A DNA stretch of 64,000 bases from Serratia grimesii NBRC 13537 (GCF_001590905.1 NZ_BCTT01000012.1:1-64000), one strand, 5' to 3'. Positions 50,157 to 57,224 are shown, numbered from the stretch's first letter. A program made the numbers and translations. The notes: generated from the letters alone by a model not told the origin.

Positions 50157-50570
50157 CTACCGGTTTTCTATGCCATAGCGGATGTTGGCCGCCAGGATGC
50201 GTAACACTTGAGTTTTGTTGTGATCCAGTGCTGGCCGGATAAATGGAGCGGCAGCTTGAGATGCCGTGCCGTATTCCTGTGCCAATGCTTTTTGGTAATG
50301 CTGTTTACTGGGGCCGACACGCAGGGTCAGTACTCCCCAACCGGCAACACCAGAAATGATGGCGATGCTGTCGCGCAAATATGATCTGTTTTCCATTGCG
50401 CTATCGCCGATATACTGCGGCATATCCCTGAGTACCGGAGCCAAAGCGGAACATCCGGCGTCATGCAGAATTCTTGAGGCGACATCACGCTTCACGGTCT
50501 CCAACCTACGTGCCAGCTCAGCCATGCCGGAAACGTTGGCACCGATCACGCTGCATTCTCCGAATGACAA
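50157..50570 (-). CDS. Tail completion protein Z-like (HK97 gp10 family)
   Basis: A 137-residue HK97 gp10/lambda Z-type protein: GMAELARRLETVKRDVASRIL, then GTASQAAAPFIRPALDHNKTQVL, the family signature. It acts at the head-proximal end of the tail. It overlaps the U gene by 25 nt. A start at MAELARR, 15 residues in, is possible. Confidence 0.82.
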   Translation of the reverse strand: MSFGECSVIGANVSGMAELARRLETVKRDVASRILHDAGCSALAPVLRDMPQYIGDSAMENRSYLRDSIAIISGVAGWGVLTLRVGPSKQHYQKALAQEYGTASQAAAPFIRPALDHNKTQVLRILAANIRYGIENR

Positions 50571-50935
50571 ATGATGTAATCGCGCACCATGCGGTATTGA
50601 ATGCGGTTATCCGCCAACGTTGTGGCACCTTGCAAGATAGTGCTGCGTGTCACGGCCTGCACCGGCCAATGCCCAATATGACCATGCTGAATCCCTTCCC
50701 AGGCGGTAAGAATGATCTTATCCAGCGCGATTAACCGGGCGTAGTCATCAATAACGTACAGCACGATTTGAAAGCGACTCTGCACCAGCGAGGTATTAAC
50801 CAAACCGGTATTAAGCTTCAAATCGCTGATTTTCTGATAAGTCACGCCTTCTAGTCCGGGATCCGACAGCACCAGTGGATATACCGGCATATGAGTTAAT
50901 TCCTCCAGCGCAGTTTTAATTTCAAATTCAATCAT
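50546..50935 (-). CDS. Tail terminator protein (U-like, DUF3168)
   Basis: A 129-residue protein beginning MIEFEIKTALEELTHMPVYP that resembles DUF3168/HK97 gp11-type tail terminators, which cap the tube and stop polymerisation. GGAGG lies 12 bases before this ATG; another in-frame ATG 9 bp upstream is too close to that site. It is the first tail gene and follows the endolysin after only about 160 bp. Confidence 0.75.
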   Translation of the reverse strand: MIEFEIKTALEELTHMPVYPLVLSDPGLEGVTYQKISDLKLNTGLVNTSLVQSRFQIVLYVIDDYARLIALDKIILTAWEGIQHGHIGHWPVQAVTRSTILQGATTLADNRIQYRMVRDYIICHSENAA

Positions 50936-51096
50936 TATGAGCATCAGCCTCCGTTGTCATATGAAGTCGAGTAGCTTGAGGTGCAGACGAGCTGCACATC
51001 GTGGTCTATCGGTATTCATGGTTTTTTACGATAAGAAGCACTGCGGCATAAGCATTCAGCAAGCAATAGAAAGCTTGGGGAAGAAGGAGCGGGAAT
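50936..51096 (-). other. Junction between endolysin and tail module (no head genes)
   Basis: About 160 bp lie between the endolysin stop and the first tail gene. In a lambdoid phage this place holds spanin genes, terminase, portal, protease, capsid and connectors (8-10 kb). No frame here resembles any of them. The flanking genes are both complete. Confidence 0.75.
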
Positions 51097-51537
51097 TTAG
51101 GATAAAAACAATGCAGACTCCGCTGCGCGCCTTGCCACCAAACCATCGAGTCTTATACCACCGGCATTTACCCACCGACCAAACTCGTTAGCTGCACCTT
51201 GCTTATCACCAGCATTCACTCTGCGAAGCAAAGTCGAGGACGCTAGCGAACGTAAGCCGAGGTTATAAGCAAAGCTCACCAGAGCATCAAATTGCCCTTG
51301 GGTGATGGATACATTCACCAATTGATTGACGCCTTGTTCAAACTGAATAAGGCCACACCTCAGTAGACGTTCAGCCATCGTCTGATTAATCTGCATGCCT
51401 GGGCCGATTTTCTTGCCCTCTACCGGATGCGTCCAGCCATAACCGATGGTCCAGACACCCACCGAGTCCTGATATGCCTTCAAGCGCAACCCTTCCGCAT
51501 GCTTAATCAGCGCCATTCCGTTTTTACTGAGTTTCAT
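51097..51537 (-). CDS. Endolysin, GH24 lysozyme
   Basis: A 146-residue T4/P22-type muramidase. The catalytic triad is E15 (HAEG), D24 (YQDS) and T30 (VWTIGYGWT), with the usual E-8-D-5-T spacing. There is no signal-anchor helix at the N-terminus, so release needs the holin. The ATG overlaps the holin stop by 4 nt. Confidence 0.92.
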   Translation of the reverse strand: MKLSKNGMALIKHAEGLRLKAYQDSVGVWTIGYGWTHPVEGKKIGPGMQINQTMAERLLRCGLIQFEQGVNQLVNVSITQGQFDALVSFAYNLGLRSLASSTLLRRVNAGDKQGAANEFGRWVNAGGIRLDGLVARRAAESALFLS

Positions 51538-51845
51538 TGGCTTCCCCCTGACACTTTGTTGAGAAATCGGCGTTCCAACGATTTAATCAGCGACGCGCCT
51601 GACCAACCAGCCATGCCGCAAACGCCGCCCATCACCTCCGATGGCCAGTCGTAATGCAACGCAATCATCACCATGGTCAGGCCGGCGAAAATAGAGACAA
51701 AGAGCTGTAGAAATAGCGTTCGCCAACTGAACGCCTCACCGTTCAATACCTTGAATGAGTAACTGGCTATGGCGCCCAACAAAGTCATGCCAACGGCGAT
51801 CAGCATAGAGAGGATGTTAGGCTCACTTTTCCAGGGCATTTTCAT
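51534..51845 (-). CDS. Holin with lambda-like dual start
   Basis: A small membrane protein of 103 or 101 residues with three hydrophobic segments (about 14-30, 40-60, 72-90) and a basic C-terminus (KSLERRFLNKVSGG), of the phage holin 3 type. It opens MKMPWKSEP, the same MKMP start as lambda S. The GGAGG site lies 2 bases before the first ATG and 8 before the second, favouring the shorter holin, with the longer form possibly an antiholin. Confidence 0.85.
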   Translation of the reverse strand: MKMPWKSEPNILSMLIAVGMTLLGAIASYSFKVLNGEAFSWRTLFLQLFVSIFAGLTMVMIALHYDWPSEVMGGVCGMAGWSGASLIKSLERRFLNKVSGGSQ

Positions 51846-51893
51846 AACCTCCCTCCCACTACCGGGGCATTGCCCGAACATCGGGAAATTGAA

Positions 51894-51925
51894 ATAAAAA
51901 AGCCACCCGAAGGTGGCCTCATTTT
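51894..51925 (-). terminator. Terminator in front of the lysis genes (tR'-like)
   Basis: On the minus strand GGCCACC-TTCG-GGTGGC is followed by TTTTTT, about 50 bp before the holin start. It would stop late transcripts unless they are antiterminated, as tR' does in lambda. Confidence 0.85.
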
Positions 51926-52095
51926 GACTGATACAATATTCACATCATATCGGCATACTACATTTTTTAAATATCGTAAAAATCACCAATAGCTGGCGAC
52001 CTCATACTGCAACTTCAACCCACAGGCTAAAAAAATAAAATTACGCTAAAGCGATATTTTAAATTTTGTTATTGCGTCAAACAATTAACTACTTT

Positions 52096-52129
52096 TATCA
52101 GATTACAGCCATTTTTGCGTACGCGTTAG
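52096..52129. repeat. 34-bp repeat copy 1 (holin-proximal)
   Basis: Pattern TATCAGATTA-N6-TTTTTGCGTACGCGTTAG with central palindrome GCGTACGC. The last 18 bases are identical in all three copies (here 52112-52129). Confidence 0.85.
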
Positions 52130-52212
52130 TTTTTTTTAAACTATTTTAGCCCTAAAAAGAAACACCAGCGACGTAACAAAATTTCCACTACCGTGCAAGC
52201 AACTGCCATTTA

Positions 52213-52246
52213 TATCAGATTATCAGTGTTTTTGCGTACGCGTTAG
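52213..52246. repeat. 34-bp repeat copy 2
   Basis: Same pattern, with TATCAGATTA at the left and the 18-base core at 52229-52246. It starts 117 bp from copy 1. Confidence 0.85.
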
Positions 52247-52353
52247 TTTTTATGTAAAAACATAACAACATGACATTACTGATGCTTCACGATAAAAATG
52301 TAACACGCTGAATTGTAATTATTTTTATCAATCATGCATTTAAAAGATGAGAT

Positions 52354-52384
52354 AAAAAAACAAAACCCCGCCTTGGCGAGGTTT
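52354..52384 (-). terminator. Terminator within the late leader
   Basis: On the minus strand AACCTCGCC-AA-GGCGGGGTT is followed by a T-rich tract. It lies between repeat copies 3 and 2 and would block read-through from the Q transcript. Confidence 0.75.
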
Positions 52385-52418
52385 ATGATTGGGTAATTGC
52401 GTACTGACTCATCACTAA

Positions 52419-52452
52419 TATCAGACTACAAGAATTTTTGCGTACGCGTTAG
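52419..52452. repeat. 34-bp repeat copy 3 (Q-proximal)
   Basis: TATCAGACTA at the left and the same 18-base core at 52435-52452. It starts 206 bp from copy 2, so spacing is not regular. Confidence 0.85.
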
Positions 52453-52572
52453 CTTTTTATTATTAAAATTTTACCCACTTATTCAGAATAAAAATCAGCT
52501 TTCAATTGATAATTTTGTTCTCTTTAAAATAATGCCAACACAACGAGGGGAATAAAAAGTACCTAGAGAATT

Positions 52573-52935
52573 TCAGTAATCCATACTCAACTTCACATCC
52601 AGCATCGCCAGACATCCCCCCACGAAACCTTCAGCAGTTTGCATCTCTTTTCGTATCGTGCCATCTGAGCATTTTCTCTTTCTCGCTATTTTGCGAAGCG
52701 ATACCCCATAGACATGATGTGCAATCAACAAATCGAACTCTTCAGGTTTGTACTTCTTCAAGCGAATGACGCAGCCGTCGATAACCAACCCATCATCATC
52801 GCAGCAGGATAGTTCACCACATGAAGTATGCGGCAATAATCCCTTAAACCCAGCGGCAATTGGAGAATAGTCAATCCCGCTGCTATCACGGGCCCACACT
52901 CCCCACCGTTCCAAAATTTTGTGCATATCTCTCAT
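52573..52935 (-). CDS. Late antiterminator Q (phage 21/82 type)
   Basis: A 120-residue protein, MRDMHKILERWGVWARDSSG at the start, then YSPIAAGFKGLLP, a Cys pair CCDDD and a DLLIAHHVYGVSLRKIARKRKCSDGTI helix-turn-helix-like segment. This is the pattern of the antitermination family PF06530 (phage 82/21 Q). It would load on RNA polymerase at the late promoter and carry it through the leader terminators into the lysis and tail genes. Start chosen after GGAGAGG. Confidence 0.88.
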   Translation of the reverse strand: MRDMHKILERWGVWARDSSGIDYSPIAAGFKGLLPHTSCGELSCCDDDGLVIDGCVIRLKKYKPEEFDLLIAHHVYGVSLRKIARKRKCSDGTIRKEMQTAEGFVGGCLAMLDVKLSMDY

Positions 52936-53012
52936 ACTGACCTCTCCGGGGGTTGCCAAACCGCCAATGACTCCGTGTCACCAAATGTTGAGAAACTCTC
53001 ACCCCAACCAAT

Positions 53013-53032
53013 TACTGTATAAATAAACAGTA
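53013..53032. promoter_or_regulatory. LexA box between repressor and Q
   Basis: TACTGTATAAATAAACAGTA matches 18 of 20 bases of the LexA consensus TACTGTATATATATACAGTA, with full CTGT/ACAG arms. It lies about 80 bp before the Q start on one side and the repressor start on the other, so LexA could directly control Q. Confidence 0.88.
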
Positions 53033-53039
53033 CTAAGTA

Positions 53040-53090
53040 TACCCAAAGGTATTTTTTTATCAACACCAGAAAGTCATTTACCTAACGGTA
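53040..53090. promoter_or_regulatory. Two candidate repressor operators
   Basis: TACCCAAAGGTA (53040-53051) and TACCTAACGGTA (53079-53090) share the palindrome TACC-N4-GGTA; the second extends to ATTTACC-N4-GGTAAAT. They lie between the LexA box and the repressor start, so they are likely sites for the adjacent CI-like protein. Confidence 0.65.
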
Positions 53091-53110
53091 AATTTGGGTA
53101 CGATGGCCCT

Positions 53111-53797
53111 ATGAAAAACGAGCAGAAAAATCAACTACAGGAAACACGACGGGCGCGTCTTTCCTCCCTGATCAGTAGCCTTGGCGTTGGGGGACAGAAG
53201 CGTCTGGCAGAAGCCCTTGGCATCGCTGCTGATTACGTTTCCAGAATGCTCTATCCAGCTGGTAAAAAAGGCAAGAAAGGTATCAGCGGAGATATGGCCA
53301 GAAGGATCGAGCAATTTTTCTCTATCCAAATCGGCTGGCTTGATGGCTTGGAACAACCTGAAAAACGCCGTAGCCCCAGCACCCTACAGCAAAACCAAGA
53401 TGCCCATATTAGAACTCTGCCATTATTGGAGTGGGAATTGCCTTTGTTGTATGGCAAAAATCGAAAGAACAGCATCGTAAAATACCCTGCCGTCGTTAAT
53501 TGCAGCTCCAGTGCTTACTGGCTGACGGTGCGGGACAACACGATGAGTGGTTCTGTGGGTGTAAATTACCCTAAAGGATCATTAATACTTGTAGAACCAA
53601 TAACATATGGAGTGACGGAATTAGTTTCCGGTGACAAAGTCATTGCCAAAAAACAAGACTCTGACGATCTTGTCTTTAAAATTTATGTCGAAGACGCAGA
53701 AAATAAATGGCTTAAGGGGATTATGCCTGGGCTCCCCCCGTTGAATGGTAATGAGTACGATATCCTTGGAGTAGTGTTGGGCGCCTGGCTCCCTTAG
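53111..53797 (+). CDS. CI-like repressor with degenerate S24 domain
   Basis: A 228-residue phage-type repressor. The helix-turn-helix lies near GGQKRLAEALGIAADYVSRM (28-46). The C-terminal half follows the LexA/CI S24 fold (AYWLTVRDNTMSGSV, YPKGSLILVEP, SGDKVIAKK, VFKIY). The usual catalytic Ser in the GDSM/GNSM motif is Thr144 (DNTM), and no Ala-Gly cleavage site is visible before it, while Lys190 remains. Self-cleavage therefore looks lost. It is divergent from Q. Confidence 0.85.
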   Translation: MKNEQKNQLQETRRARLSSLISSLGVGGQKRLAEALGIAADYVSRMLYPAGKKGKKGISGDMARRIEQFFSIQIGWLDGLEQPEKRRSPSTLQQNQDAHIRTLPLLEWELPLLYGKNRKNSIVKYPAVVNCSSSAYWLTVRDNTMSGSVGVNYPKGSLILVEPITYGVTELVSGDKVIAKKQDSDDLVFKIYVEDAENKWLKGIMPGLPPLNGNEYDILGVVLGAWLP

Positions 53798-53861
53798 TAA
53801 AATCGTTATTCCACTTCCCCGACGACCAAAATAACTCACTGACTTTCAATTGATTACCGGA

Positions 53862-53900
53862 AAACGAAAAACCCCAGCAATCTTAAAGATTACTGGGGTT
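53862..53900 (-). terminator. Terminator of the tRNA-Thr/Ser transcript
   Basis: AACCCCAGTAATC-N5-GATTGCTGGGGTT on the minus strand, followed by TTTTCGTTTT. It follows tRNA-Thr and also faces the end of the repressor gene. Confidence 0.85.
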
Positions 53901-53933
53901 CGTAGACGTTGTGAAACGTCAGTACAACTTATA

Positions 53934-54009
<76 letters not shown>

Positions 54010-54015
54010 TAAATT

Positions 54016-54103
54016 TGGCGGAAGGACAGAGATTCGAACTCTGGGAGCTGTTACACTCGACGGTTTTCAAGACCGTTGCCTTAAACCACTCGGCCATCCT
54101 TCC
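54016..54103 (-). tRNA. tRNA-Ser (TGA)
   Basis: 88-nt class II tRNA with a long variable arm: acceptor GGAAGGA/TCCTTCC, anticodon loop CTTGAAA with TGA, T-loop GTTCGAATC and encoded CCA. Confidence 0.96.
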
Positions 54104-54214
54104 AATGGGCGCAGATATTAGCGCTACCGTTATGAAATGTCTATCGTTTCATTCGAAAAAATGCAGGAAAAAGTGCGTTTGGTTAAACTTCGTGCCGTCA
54201 GTGGTTAAAAAATG

Positions 54215-54236
54215 AAAAACCCCGCATAAGCGGGGC
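54215..54236 (-). terminator. Terminator after osmE
   Basis: AGCCCCGC-TTAT-GCGGGGTTTTT on the minus strand, 24 bp after the osmE stop. Confidence 0.85.
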
Positions 54237-54259
54237 TCAATTATTCAGCAACAGACAGA

Positions 54260-54589
54260 TTATTTAGGTTGGGAGTCATAGTCTGAACAGGTCTGATATC
54301 CTTTATTCATTACATGACCGGTATCGTTGTAGCTGACAAAATAGGTCTGCACTTTACCGTCACGCGGTGCCACCGCATAAGTATCACATGTGCCTTGTGC
54401 ATGAACCAGGGTAGCTGTGGTTGACGGTGGGCCCGCAATGGCCCGAACTTGCTGCTTGGTCATCCCTACTTTTACGTCGCTGACCACCGGCTCATCAACA
54501 TAACTGGCGGCACGGTCATACGCAGTACAGCCAGCCAGGATGGAAAATGCCGCCGCTGTGCAAACGGCTAAAACCAGCTTCTTCGTCAT
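54260..54589 (-). CDS. osmE: Osmotically inducible lipoprotein OsmE
   Basis: A 109-residue envelope lipoprotein. The signal peptide ends in lipobox ILAGC, followed by TAYDRAASYVDEPVVSDVKVGM, a SmpA/OmlA-like domain and the conserved end HVMNKGYQTCSDYDSQP. Start chosen at 54589 (GAGGA site); the frame runs 32 codons further upstream without conservation. Confidence 0.9.
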   Translation of the reverse strand: MTKKLVLAVCTAAAFSILAGCTAYDRAASYVDEPVVSDVKVGMTKQQVRAIAGPPSTTATLVHAQGTCDTYAVAPRDGKVQTYFVSYNDTGHVMNKGYQTCSDYDSQPK

Positions 54590-54792
54590 AGCTTGTCCTC
54601 TTAGAGTGCGTTTATTGTCCCCTAACTCTAGAAGAAGAAAGGCTTTTCGACAAATGCCGCTTTGTCTCTCGGTGCGCTTTTTCATTTTGTCAGCAGATAA
54701 CGCAACAGGTCACGCCCAAAACACCAGCATTTGCCTACGGCGATCGACCACTATTTCCTTCTTGGCCGGATCTGCCCCCCCGGCTGCGGGGT

Positions 54793-55689
54793 TTAAATAT
54801 CCTTCTGCTGTTTTGCTAACTGCGCCTCAAATACTTTTTGTGATTCTTTCACATAGTGCTGCAACCCCTGACGATCGACAAAAGCATCCAAATCCCCTGC
54901 TCGCAGCCGCACCATTTTATTTTCCAGATCGAAGCGTGTTCCCTTATTGGCGATGAAGATATCTGCCTGCTGCTCCGCAAGTCGAGCAAAGCTACCGCGA
55001 ATATCCTGCACCAAATCGGGGTAGTTTTTATTGTCGATCAGATAATAATCCGGCGTTGCCAGACTGTCGGCATAGACCAGTCGGTAGTTTTGCTCCCCCT
55101 GATGTAACGTGGTTAGCCACGAGGTTGCCCCCGGCAGATGACCTGGCGTCATCAGCGCTGTTAACGTCAAACCGCCCAATGTAATGCTGTCGCCTTCACC
55201 AACAATAATATCGGCCTTCACTGGTGGGAAGCTCAGCGCATCACCGAGAGCAAAATCCTGCTTTCCTCCCAGCGCTAGCTGCTCGGCATTCGCGGCGCTG
55301 GCAACAACTTTCGCACCGCTCCACGCCTTCAACCGCGCAATACCACCAGCCTGATCAAGGCGTGCATGGCTATTGAGGATATAACGCAAGTCCTTAATGT
55401 CGAAGCCCAACGCCTCAATGTGCGCTTTTATCGTTGGTGCGCTGGCATCTAATGCAGCGTCGATCAGAATCAACCCTTCCGGGGTGCTCAACAATACAGA
55501 TGAAAGGTTGCTGGTACCGACATAATAAACATGCGGGAACATCTGGAATGGCGCGACCGGCTGCGCCCATTGTTCAAACAATGTATACGGAGGCGCACTG
55601 GAAAGCGGCTGTGCGGGATTGAGCTGTGCCTGTGCGTTGAAACACAAAGTGATAGTCATGGCAGCCAAAAAACCAATGTTCTTTTTCAT
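54793..55689 (-). CDS. Subclass B3-like metallo-beta-lactamase, RQK-type ligands
   Basis: A 298-residue periplasmic hydrolase with a signal peptide ending near NAQA. The MBL fold is clear: YYVGTSNLSSVLLSTPEGLILIDAAL, then NSHARLDQAGG and MTPGHLPGATSW. The zinc-ligand motif HxHxDH is altered to HARLDQ, so His118 is Arg and His121 is Gln in standard numbering, and the His263 region reads ANKGTRFD. I recall this Arg/Gln/Lys set as the B3-RQK group, which includes SPR-1 of Serratia proteamaculans. It lies divergent to a LysR gene. Beta-lactam activity is inferred. Confidence 0.8.
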   Translation of the reverse strand: MKKNIGFLAAMTITLCFNAQAQLNPAQPLSSAPPYTLFEQWAQPVAPFQMFPHVYYVGTSNLSSVLLSTPEGLILIDAALDASAPTIKAHIEALGFDIKDLRYILNSHARLDQAGGIARLKAWSGAKVVASAANAEQLALGGKQDFALGDALSFPPVKADIIVGEGDSITLGGLTLTALMTPGHLPGATSWLTTLHQGEQNYRLVYADSLATPDYYLIDNKNYPDLVQDIRGSFARLAEQQADIFIANKGTRFDLENKMVRLRAGDLDAFVDRQGLQHYVKESQKVFEAQLAKQQKDI

Positions 55690-55722
55690 ATTCCAATTCT
55701 ATGGAGGTAAACGGGGCTGAAG

Positions 55723-55749
55723 TATACTCAGAGCAATATTGAGGCGTAT
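55723..55749. promoter_or_regulatory. LysR-type operator candidate
   Basis: ATACTCA-N9-TGAGGCGTAT contains CTCA (55727-55730) and TGAG (55740-55743), a T-N11-A pattern inside a wider ATAC/GTAT palindrome, between the metallo-beta-lactamase and the LysR gene. Confidence 0.45.
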
Positions 55750-55768
55750 TCAATTTATAAGGCCATTA

Positions 55769-56671
55769 ATGAACATCCTGCAAATGGACATGAACCTGCT
55801 GAAAGTGCTCTATCTCTTGACCATCACGGGCTCCAGTCAGAAAACAGCGGACAAGCTGAGCATCAGCACTTCAGCAGTCAGCCATGCGTTAGCCCGCCTG
55901 CGTGAGGTACTGGATGAGCCGCTATTCCGCAGAGAGGGGCATACCCAAGTCCCAACCCTGTTTGCTCTATCGCTGAAAGAGAAGCTGACGCCGCTGTTCT
56001 CTTCGCTGGACAATGAACTGTTCGGCCATATGCAGGACACGCCACGACACTTCACCTTAGTCGCCCCTCCTGCACTGCATCCGATTCTACTGCCGCTTTT
56101 GGCGCAGAAAAGCACGCTCGCCAATGCAGATATTCGCTGTCAGAATTTTGAGCGGCGTTCATGGCGAAATGAACTCCTTGAAGGCAGTATCGATATGGTG
56201 ATCGCCGTCGGCGATCACCAACAGCGAACCAGTGCACTGCGTTATGAACTCATTGGCAGTACGCGTCTGGTAGCAGTATTCGGGCAGCCCTTGCATCAGG
56301 CGTTACAGCATAAGAGTGGACTGCGATTCAGCGAATTGGCGGACTACGCACACTATTACTGCCATCCGTGGCCGCAGGAAGAAAATGAGCTGGACCGCCA
56401 ATTAAAACGACAGGGGTTGCAGCGTAGAATTCAGCTCAGTTGTGCCGATTACGCTCAATTACCCCCAGTGCTGCGGACGGCCCCTTTGATGGCTGTCGTT
56501 CCGCTGCCCTGGTTCAGCGCCCAACCCGATAAACAAGGGCTACGCGCACTCCCCATTCAGGACAATCTGGCGGTTGGCCATCTGTTTTCACATTATCGTC
56601 AGGGTGAAATAGAGTGGAAAAAAAGGCTTATATCCACTCTTCATGCAGAACTGCGGCCCTATTATCAGTAA
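55769..56671 (+). CDS. LysR-family transcriptional regulator
   Basis: A 300-residue LTTR. The N-terminal winged helix includes LYLLTITGSSQKTADKLSISTSAVSHALARLREVLDEPLFRRE (about 13-55), followed by an effector-binding domain. Start set at 55769 after AAGG; the frame is open 10 codons upstream. Divergent from the metallo-beta-lactamase, so it may control it. The ligand is unknown. Confidence 0.85.
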   Translation: MNILQMDMNLLKVLYLLTITGSSQKTADKLSISTSAVSHALARLREVLDEPLFRREGHTQVPTLFALSLKEKLTPLFSSLDNELFGHMQDTPRHFTLVAPPALHPILLPLLAQKSTLANADIRCQNFERRSWRNELLEGSIDMVIAVGDHQQRTSALRYELIGSTRLVAVFGQPLHQALQHKSGLRFSELADYAHYYCHPWPQEENELDRQLKRQGLQRRIQLSCADYAQLPPVLRTAPLMAVVPLPWFSAQPDKQGLRALPIQDNLAVGHLFSHYRQGEIEWKKRLISTLHAELRPYYQ

Positions 56672-56677
56672 CAACAA

Positions 56678-57148
56678 TCAGAAGCCAAACTCACTCAGCG
56701 CCGCAATATCATCCGGACGACGGCCAAGCGGCCAGTGGAATTGGCGATCCTGTTCGCGGATAGGCATATCGTTGATGCAAGCATGTCGGTTAATCATCTG
56801 ACCGTCCGGATTAAACTCCCAGTTCTCGTTGCCAAAACTGCGGTACCAGTTGCCGGAATCATCACGCCATTCGTAAGCAAAACGAACCGCAATACGCGCC
56901 CCATCAAATGCCCAAAGCTCTTTAATCAGCCGATACTCCAATTCTTTCGCCCATTTGCGCTGTAAGAATGCACACACAGCATCCCTGCCATCAACGAATT
57001 CAGCCCGATTACGCCAGTGGGTATCCACAGAATAGACCTGCGACACCCGTTCAGGATCGCGACTGTTCCAGGCATCTTCAGCCAACCGGACTTTCTCAAT
57101 AGCCGACTCACGGGTAAACGGGGGTAACGGGGGTTTAATGCTCATCAC
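56678..57148 (-). CDS. NTF2-like protein (DUF1348/SnoaL type)
   Basis: A 156-residue NTF2-fold protein: [21 protein letters not shown], then [43 protein letters not shown] and a conserved [13 protein letters not shown]. This is the DUF1348 pattern, a family of unknown function. It is divergent from a TetR gene with two operators between, so it is its likely target. Confidence 0.8.
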   Translation of the reverse strand: MMSIKPPLPPFTRESAIEKVRLAEDAWNSRDPERVSQVYSVDTHWRNRAEFVDGRDAVCAFLQRKWAKELEYRLIKELWAFDGARIAVRFAYEWRDDSGNWYRSFGNENWEFNPDGQMINRHACINDMPIREQDRQFHWPLGRRPDDIAALSEFGF

Positions 57149-57170
57149 TCACCTCTCAGGTTTTAATCAT

Positions 57171-57224
57171 GTAGACAAGTCTGTCTACGCAATTAAGCTA
57201 GCGTATGTAGACAGACTTGTCTAC
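57171..57224. promoter_or_regulatory. Paired TetR-type operators
   Basis: GTAGACAAGTCTGTCTAC (57171-57188) and GTAGACAGACTTGTCTAC (57207-57224) are 18-bp palindromes with the same GTAGACA/TGTCTAC arms, and each is the exact reverse complement of the other. They lie between the two divergent starts, 36 bp centre to centre. Confidence 0.85.

Larger units (their letters stand above)
51846..52572 (-). promoter_or_regulatory. Late leader between Q and holin
   Basis: A 0.7-kb AT-rich stretch without a gene, in the position of the lambda late promoter and its leader. It contains three 34-bp repeats and two intrinsic terminators. The late promoter must lie here. A TTGACG hexamer near 52075-52080 (minus strand) lacks a good -10 at 16-18 bp, so I do not place the promoter. 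Confidence 0.55.

Noticed and set aside
52051..52080. Late promoter with -35 TTGACG
   Set aside because: No acceptable -10 hexamer at 16-18 bp spacing, so I left the late promoter unplaced.
52096..52452. CRISPR array
   Set aside because: Only three repeats with unequal spacing of 117 and 206 bp; spacer lengths are not uniform and no cas genes are present.
36250..53797. Intact temperate prophage
   Set aside because: All head, packaging, integration and replication genes are missing, so DNA cannot be packaged or integrated.
54793..55689. Metallo-beta-lactamase as a pseudogene because of the altered zinc motif
   Set aside because: The frame is complete with a signal peptide, and the Arg/Gln/Lys substitutions match a known B3 variant pattern rather than random damage.
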